This document shows, one piece after another, positions 5,824-10,154 of a stretch of DNA of 10,154 bases. The DNA lies in assembly GCA_900769175.1 (NCBI GenBank), contig CAAGFP010000082.1, positions 1 through 10,154 on the forward strand, in the 5' to 3' direction. The translations under genes were made by a program, and so were the position numbers. Origin of the DNA: Lachnospiraceae bacterium (GTDB taxonomy: Bacteria; Bacillota; Clostridia; Lachnospirales; Lachnospiraceae). Under the pieces are notes generated by a model. The model saw only the letters and a program-made list of their open reading frames with translations, was not told the DNA's origin and ran no database searches. Position 1 is the stretch's first letter. Each line of letters begins with the position of its first letter.

Positions 5824-6927
5824 CTAGCTTTCAACCAGCATATTATGAAGAACATGTTCAGCATAATGGTTAAATGCCATACGGTCTGTTTTGAATTCAT
5901 CGGTTAATTCGAAAAACAATTCTTTATCGCGAAAACCTCTTTTATAAAATGGTGTAAACAATACCTCCCATTGAGGAAGATAATTGGATTTCTTTCTCGT
6001 ATAACAGTTATTGGCAGTTGCCTGTTTCCGGTGTTCTTTATCAACAAAGGATGAAACCGATTTGTGAATTGCTAAATCCTCTTCGGGAAGGTAGTAGTAA
6101 TCCTTATAATTGGAATAGAAGTATTTCATCTCTTCTTCGTAGAGAGGTACTTTTAAAATTCCGTTTAATCCGTTTCCGGTAAAATAACATCCGTTTGCGG
6201 CATTCGAGATCGGAACCGGTAATTGTGTGGTAAAACGAAGCGAGAGTACAAGTTCCTGACGTTTTTTATTGTCATAATCATTGTAATAATTCGCCTGAAC
6301 TTTCATGACACGAATCGGCTGGTTAAATAAATCAGGAATTGCAAGAATGGAGAGTAGATCAAGCATTCCGGCTAAGTCTTCTTCATTATGTAATAAAATT
6401 TCGTTCAGAAGGATTTCTTCATGGCTGCAAACATAATCATGATAATGGTTAATCAGTTCACCACCGCTATATACATCCTGTCTTTTTAATCCAAGGAATT
6501 TTTCAAGTGTTTTCTGCCTGCAATCCTCAAGCTTTAAAAAATGCTGATACGGCCGAATTCTTTTATATAAATCAATTCCTTTGAAGGCTTCAAACAGAAA
6601 CGGAATTTCGTACATTTCACACTTCTGTTGGAGATAGGGAATGTCAAAACGGTTTCCGTTGAAATGAATCAGGAAATGATAGTTCATACTGAACTCCAGA
6701 AATGCATCCAAAACAGAAACTTCTTCATCATAATTTTCAGCAAGCCATTGAATCGTATGCCATTCCTCATCTTTAAAGAATACGCATCCGATTAAATAAA
6801 GGTTTGAACTTTTCGCTGTAAAGCCGGTCGTCTCAATATCAAGAAACAGAATTTCTTCCGGCTGGGCAAGATTTTCAATCGGATATTTGGTTTTCTTGCT
6901 GCCAAGAGATTTCTCAATAACTTTCAT
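5824..6927 (-). CDS. RNase H-like exonuclease-fold protein (YprB type)
   Basis: A 367-residue protein whose first 200 residues form a DnaQ/RNase H-like 3'-5' exonuclease fold (YprB, RNase_H_2 type). Metal-binding residues can be placed: D30 and E32 in LFLDIETTGF, D95 in FNGNRFDIPYL, and D184 in LLHNEEDL. Between them LKLEDCRQKTLEKFLGLKR and YSGGELI are typical of YprB-like proteins. The last acidic motif is H180-x3-D184, the spacing of the DEDDy class (Y-x3-D) but with His in place of Tyr. The C-terminal half (about 200-367) is unlike any nuclease domain I can name; it holds a conserved-looking CYTRKKSNYLPQ segment and is rich in Tyr and Phe. The substrate is unknown. The start has GAGGA 6 nt upstream on the minus strand. 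It is a single gene, bounded by the bidirectional terminator and by the asnB terminator. Confidence 0.85.
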   Translation of the reverse strand: MKVIEKSLGSKKTKYPIENLAQPEEILFLDIETTGFTAKSSNLYLIGCVFFKDEEWHTIQWLAENYDEEVSVLDAFLEFSMNYHFLIHFNGNRFDIPYLQQKCEMYEIPFLFEAFKGIDLYKRIRPYQHFLKLEDCRQKTLEKFLGLKRQDVYSGGELINHYHDYVCSHEEILLNEILLHNEEDLAGMLDLLSILAIPDLFNQPIRVMKVQANYYNDYDNKKRQELVLSLRFTTQLPVPISNAANGCYFTGNGLNGILKVPLYEEEMKYFYSNYKDYYYLPEEDLAIHKSVSSFVDKEHRKQATANNCYTRKKSNYLPQWEVLFTPFYKRGFRDKELFFELTDEFKTDRMAFNHYAEHVLHNMLVES

Positions 6928-6967
6928 AGCAATTCCTCATATAAATGAAATTTAAACCTACTCGTTT

Positions 6968-6978
6968 ATCATATCATA
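6968..6978 (-). promoter_or_regulatory. Candidate -10 region of the nuclease gene
   Basis: On the minus strand TATGATATGAT contains two overlapping TATGAT hexamers (five of six consensus bases) about 40-50 nt before the start codon. No good -35 is at the right distance; TTGAAA (7003-7008) is 24 nt away, too far. A promoter is needed somewhere here because the asnB terminator lies immediately upstream. Confidence 0.35.
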
Positions 6979-7006
6979 AAATCCTGAAAAAGTATCTATT
7001 TTTTTC

Positions 7007-7040
7007 AAAAAAAATGCGTAACAGAAAAAACTGTTACGCA
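7007..7040 (-). terminator. Rho-independent terminator of asnB
   Basis: On the minus strand TGCGTAACAG (7040-7031), a loop of six T and CTGTTACGCA (7024-7015) form a perfect 10-bp stem followed at once by eight T (7014-7007). This is a textbook intrinsic terminator 52 nt after the asnB stop codon. Confidence 0.93.
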
Positions 7041-7092
7041 ATAAAAGACTTACTTTTTGCTTACATATTATATCAAGAATGAAATAGGTTTT

Positions 7093-8670
7093 TTATTTGC
7101 CGCTTTCACCGTAATTTTTCAAAACACGTGCGGAAGGGTCATTTACATTACAGCCTTCCCAGGATTTGTTCGGCATCCAGAAATCAACAATCATTTCAGC
7201 CTGACCCGGATAGAATTTTTCAAAGATTTCACGATAAAGAAGGGATTCTTTTGTGAATGGAGTCGCATACGTGTATTTGTTGCGTTTTTCTTCGAATTCT
7301 TCATCCGAATAAACACTTTCGGCATATTCTTTTAAATCATCTACCATGGAATGACCTACGGCATCCGAAAAAGCAGCCTTTTCCCGATATAAAATATTAT
7401 CAGGGAGCAAGTCACCTTCAAATGCATGACGTAACAGGTATTTTCCTTTGTTGTATTTATTCATCTTTAATTCGGGGTCAATACTCATGACATAGGACGC
7501 AAAATCCAAATCGCCAAAAGGAACTCTTGCTTCTAAAGAGTTTACCGATATACAACGGTCGGCACGTAAAACATCATACATATGAAGCTCACGTATCCGT
7601 TTTTCACTTTCTTTCTGGAATTCTTCTGCGTTCGGAGCGAAATCGGTATATTTATATCCGAAAAGTTCATCCGAGATTTCCCCGGTCAACAGGACACGGA
7701 TATCGGTATTTTCATGAATCCATTTACAACACAGATACATGCCCATGCTTGCCCGGATTGTAGTGATATCAAAGGTTCCTAAAAGTTTGATGACTGCTTC
7801 AAGGTTATTGATAACATCTTCTTTGGTCATATAAACTTCAGTATGGTCACTTCCGATATAATCTGCCGTCTGTTTTGCATATTTTAAATCAATTGCATCT
7901 GTATCCATTCCGATTGCAAATGTTTTAATGGGAACTCCCGATTTAGAAGCTGCAATTGCACAGACAAGAGAAGAATCCAAACCTCCACTTAATAAAAAGC
8001 CGACTTTGGCATCTGCAACCAGTCTTTTTTCAACGCCTTTTACCAGATAATCGTGAATCTTTTTGCAAACCTGTTCCAAAGAATCTTTTGAATATTCTTT
8101 TACCTTTGTCAAATCACGGTAGCAGATGAATTTTCCATCCTCGTAGTAATGTCCGGGAGGAAATGGCATGATTTTATCTGTTAAGTGAACAAGGTTTTTC
8201 GGCTCACTTGCAAAAATGATTCCGCCGAGTTCATCATATCCATAATATAATGGACGAATTCCGATGGGATCTCTTGCAGCAATGAAGTCTTTCTTTTTGG
8301 CATCATAGATGATGCAGGCATATTCTGCATCCAGCATTTCAAACATTTTCGTGCCGTATTCCTCATAGAGAGGAAGAAGAATCTCGCAATCGGAATCGCT
8401 TTGAAATGTATATTTATCTTTTAAGGTTTCTTTGATTGCTTCGAAACCGTAGATTTCGCCGTTACATACCACATAATTTCCGTTTAATGAAAAGGGCTGC
8501 ATTCCTTCGGGATGGAGTCCCATAATTGCCAGGCGGTGAAAACCAAGCATTCCTTTATCAAATGTCTGAATTCTTGAGTCATCCGGCCCTCTTGATATGG
8601 TTTCGTCAAACCCTTTTTTAATATCTTCCCCGGAAAGAGCAGTTCCCAGGTACCCCATGATTGAACACAT
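7093..8670 (-). CDS. asnB: Asparagine synthase B (glutamine-hydrolysing)
   Basis: AsnB makes asparagine from aspartate, ATP and the amide nitrogen of glutamine. The 525 residues start MCSIMGYLG, so removal of Met exposes the catalytic Cys of the class II glutamine amidotransferase domain (about 2-190). Other domain markers are R46 in FHRLAIM, NGEIYG (70-75) and SDSDCE with D94. The synthetase domain carries the pyrophosphate loop SGGLDSS (228-234), then TGEISDELFG and LEARVPFGD. Length and motifs match the E. coli AsnB type closely. A reading frame extends 7 codons further upstream, but ATG 8670 is right: it gives the N-terminal Cys, and GGAGGA lies 7 nt before it. Upstream, 95 nt away and on the same strand, is the Amt-PII gene. 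Room for a separate promoter is small, so transcription from the amt side through or around the intervening hairpin is likely. Confidence 0.96.
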   Translation of the reverse strand: MCSIMGYLGTALSGEDIKKGFDETISRGPDDSRIQTFDKGMLGFHRLAIMGLHPEGMQPFSLNGNYVVCNGEIYGFEAIKETLKDKYTFQSDSDCEILLPLYEEYGTKMFEMLDAEYACIIYDAKKKDFIAARDPIGIRPLYYGYDELGGIIFASEPKNLVHLTDKIMPFPPGHYYEDGKFICYRDLTKVKEYSKDSLEQVCKKIHDYLVKGVEKRLVADAKVGFLLSGGLDSSLVCAIAASKSGVPIKTFAIGMDTDAIDLKYAKQTADYIGSDHTEVYMTKEDVINNLEAVIKLLGTFDITTIRASMGMYLCCKWIHENTDIRVLLTGEISDELFGYKYTDFAPNAEEFQKESEKRIRELHMYDVLRADRCISVNSLEARVPFGDLDFASYVMSIDPELKMNKYNKGKYLLRHAFEGDLLPDNILYREKAAFSDAVGHSMVDDLKEYAESVYSDEEFEEKRNKYTYATPFTKESLLYREIFEKFYPGQAEMIVDFWMPNKSWEGCNVNDPSARVLKNYGESGK

Positions 8671-8677
8671 AAAATTA

Positions 8678-8683
8678 TCCTCC
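8678..8683 (-). promoter_or_regulatory. Ribosome binding site of asnB
   Basis: GGAGGA on the minus strand, 7 nt before ATG 8670. It decides the start in favour of the MCSI form with the catalytic Cys at position 2. Confidence 0.87.
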
Positions 8684-8709
8684 GTTTTCATTTATGTTTA
8701 AGTATATAA

Positions 8710-8757
8710 GAATGAGTGATCGGATAGAGCATATTGCTTTATCCAATCACCGCATTC
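8710..8757 (-). terminator. Large imperfect hairpin between amt and asnB (terminator or attenuator)
   Basis: The arms 8710-8730 and 8736-8757 pair as GAATG/CATTC, GTGAT/ATCAC, GGATA/TATCC and AGC/GCT, interrupted by single mismatches and closed by a 5-nt loop. It begins 8 nt after the amt stop codon. In the direction of amt transcription it is followed by TTATATACTT rather than a clean T-run, so it may terminate only partly. Only 26 nt separate it from the asnB ribosome binding site. Confidence 0.6.
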
Positions 8758-8765
8758 ATTTTGTA

Positions 8766-10144
8766 TTATTCTACATCCTGAAGGGCATCGAAGCCTTCTT
8801 CACCGGTTCTTACTTTTACGACATTTTCAACATCGTATACGAAAATTTTTCCGTCACCGATATGTCCGGTATAAAGAACCCGTTTCGCAGTATCGATTAC
8901 TTTTGATACCGGAACCTTGCTTACAACGACATCTACCTGAATCTTAGGAAGAAGATTGGTTTCAACGGGAACACCACGGTAGTATTCCGGCTTTCCACCC
9001 TGAACACCACAACCTAATACATGAGATACTGTCATACCTGTAATACCGAGATCGGAAAGTGCTTTCTTCAGTACATCGAAACGAGCTTCCTTACAGATAA
9101 TTTCAATCTTCGTCAACTTCGGCTTACCATCTTCAACGAAAGTAGGAACTTTCTTAACAGGAATGGCTTCAGCTTCAGGAGTATCGCCGGTAACAGGAAC
9201 AATGGTTTCAACATCAATATCGGAAGAAGTAAATTTCGGAACGGCAGGAGCAAAGTCAGCATATGCACTGGGAAGACCATGCTCGGAAATATCAAGACCG
9301 GTAACTTCTTCTTCAGCTTTACAACGGATACCATGTAATTTCTTAATCAGTAAGAAGGTAATAACCATCATAACGATAGTATAAAGAGCAACGGAACCAA
9401 CACCTGCTAACTGAACCAATAATAAGGAAACATTACCGGTATAGAATAAACCGCTTAAACCTGCGGGTGCATCCGGGTTTGCTAAAAGTCCGACTGCAAT
9501 GGTACCCCAGATACCGTTTGCCATATGAACGCCTACAGCACCGACAGGGTCATCAATATGTAATTTCAAATCAAGAACTTCTACAACAACTACTACTAAA
9601 ATACCGGAAACAACACCAACTACGGCAGCACCGATAGCATCCATTGCATCACATCCGGCTGTAATACCGACAAGACCGGCAAGAGAAGCGTTCAGACACA
9701 TGGAAACATCAGGTTTACCATTTTTAATCCAGGTGAATATCATTGTAACAACAGTTGCAACTGCCGGAGCAATGGTTGTGGTAAGGAAGATGGAAGCCAG
9801 CTCGTTAATGGACTGAGCGGCCGCACCGTTAAATCCGTACCAGCCAAGCCAGAGAATGAATACACCTAAAGCTCCAAGGGTAATGGAATGGCCCGGAATT
9901 GCGTTTACTTTTACTACTTTGCCTGATTTATCTTTTACATATTTACCGATACGGGGTCCTAAAATAATGGCACCGATTAATGCGGAGATACCACCAACCA
10001 TATGGATGGCACATGAACCTGCATAATCGTGGAAACCAATCTGATAAAGCCAGCCTTCACCCCAGATCCAATGAGCTTCAATCGGATATACAATCATGGA
10101 GATGACTGCGGAATAAATACAGTAAGCGGAAAACTTTGTTCTTT
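8766..10144 (-). CDS. amt: Amt family ammonium transporter fused to a C-terminal PII domain, N-terminus missing
   Basis: This is a multi-spanning inner-membrane ammonium channel with its own PII signal domain. The frame is partial: it runs through RTKFSAYCIYSAVISM, typical of mid-Amt sequence, up to base 10144, where adapter-like sequence begins. The upstream third of the channel is not in the window. Counting from M at 10097, the channel keeps D24 in DYAGSCAIH, the first pore histidine H32 and the second H191 in GVHMANGIWG. Hydrophobic spans continue to about residue 254. A linker of about 70 residues starts with the Amt tail motif GLDISEHGLPSAYADF and is rich in Pro and acidic residues. Residues 325-443 are a complete PII domain: GMTVSHVLGCG, YYRG, LLPK, GHIGDGKIFVYDVENVVKVRTGEEG. 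The T-loop has Val where GlnB has the uridylylated Tyr51. Amt-PII fusions occur in Clostridia. The domain probably gates the pore in response to nucleotides or 2-oxoglutarate (inference from PII biology). Confidence 0.94.
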
Positions 10145-10154
10145 AGATCGGAAG
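10145..10154. other. Sequencing-adapter remnant (Illumina TruSeq start) at the window edge
   Basis: AGATCGGAAG is identical to the first ten bases of the Illumina TruSeq adapter and lies exactly at the end of the window. The amt frame is intact up to 10144 (the codons before it encode RTKF, preceded in Amt proteins by Glu, whose codon would fit the TT seen at 10143-10144). It is broken by TAA only when the adapter bases are read. This is very probably not genomic. Confidence 0.85.

Noticed and set aside
8694..8906. Open plus-strand frame across the amt-asnB gap
   Set aside because: It runs antisense to the PII domain of the Amt fusion and is explained by it; no ribosome binding site.
10143..10145. 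In-frame TAA making amt look like a pseudogene or a gene starting at 10097
   Set aside because: The stop is formed with the first adapter base; Amt sequence continues intact upstream of 10097 to 10144.
1..10154. Mobile element, CRISPR array, toxin-antitoxin or defence system
   Set aside because: No transposase, integrase, direct-repeat array, tRNA-flanked island or defence-type genes were found; all genes are recognisable core metabolism, chemotaxis or nuclease genes.

Overview
The window reads as ordinary chromosome of an A+T-rich, Gram-positive anaerobe of the class Clostridia, most likely a motile member of the Lachnospiraceae. The grounds are gene order (flavoprotein, cmk, ispH, rpsA), a four-domain S1 protein, an ammonium transporter carrying its own PII domain, a biotin-independent carboxyltransferase subunit ending without a biotinyl domain, a cheR gene, and strong AGGAGG-type ribosome binding sites. 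This assignment is inference from protein style; no rRNA or other marker is present. No tRNA, CRISPR array, phage or insertion sequence was seen. Both ends cut through genes, and the last ten bases are an exact match to the start of the Illumina TruSeq adapter, so the right edge looks like the end of an assembled contig.

Layout. 1-516 (+): C-terminal part of a pyruvate/oxaloacetate carboxyltransferase subunit (OadA/PycB type), closed by a strong hairpin terminator at 565-632. 789-4768 (+): a four-gene run of HI0933/YhiN-family flavoprotein, cytidylate kinase (cmk), IspH, and ribosomal protein S1. The genes are separated by 24 nt or overlap by 14 and 20 nt, and a hairpin at 4800-4842 follows. 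4866-5645 (+): an orphan CheR methyltransferase. A bidirectional terminator at 5762-5798 separates it from the converging gene at 5824-6927 (-), a YprB-type RNase H-like nuclease. 7093-8670 (-): asparagine synthetase B with a textbook terminator at 7007-7040. 8766-10144 (-): an Amt ammonium transporter fused to a C-terminal PII (GlnB/GlnK) domain, truncated at its N-terminus by the window edge.

How the genes relate. The plus-strand cluster is housekeeping: nucleotide metabolism (CMP to CDP), the last step of the MEP isoprenoid pathway, and translation. The minus-strand pair amt-PII and asnB forms a nitrogen block: ammonium uptake with a built-in sensor, followed by glutamine-dependent asparagine synthesis. 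Only 95 nt lie between them, mostly occupied by a large imperfect hairpin.

I see no previously undescribed system as such. The best leads are: (1) the ispH/rpsA junction, where the ispH stop codon sits in a TTT-TGA context on which a +1 slip gives perfect tRNA re-pairing and would create an IspH-S1 fusion; (2) the Amt-PII fusion, whose T-loop lacks the usual uridylylation tyrosine; (3) the hairpin between amt and asnB; (4) the adapter remnant, which creates a false stop codon in amt; (5) the uncharacterised C-terminal half of the YprB-like nuclease.
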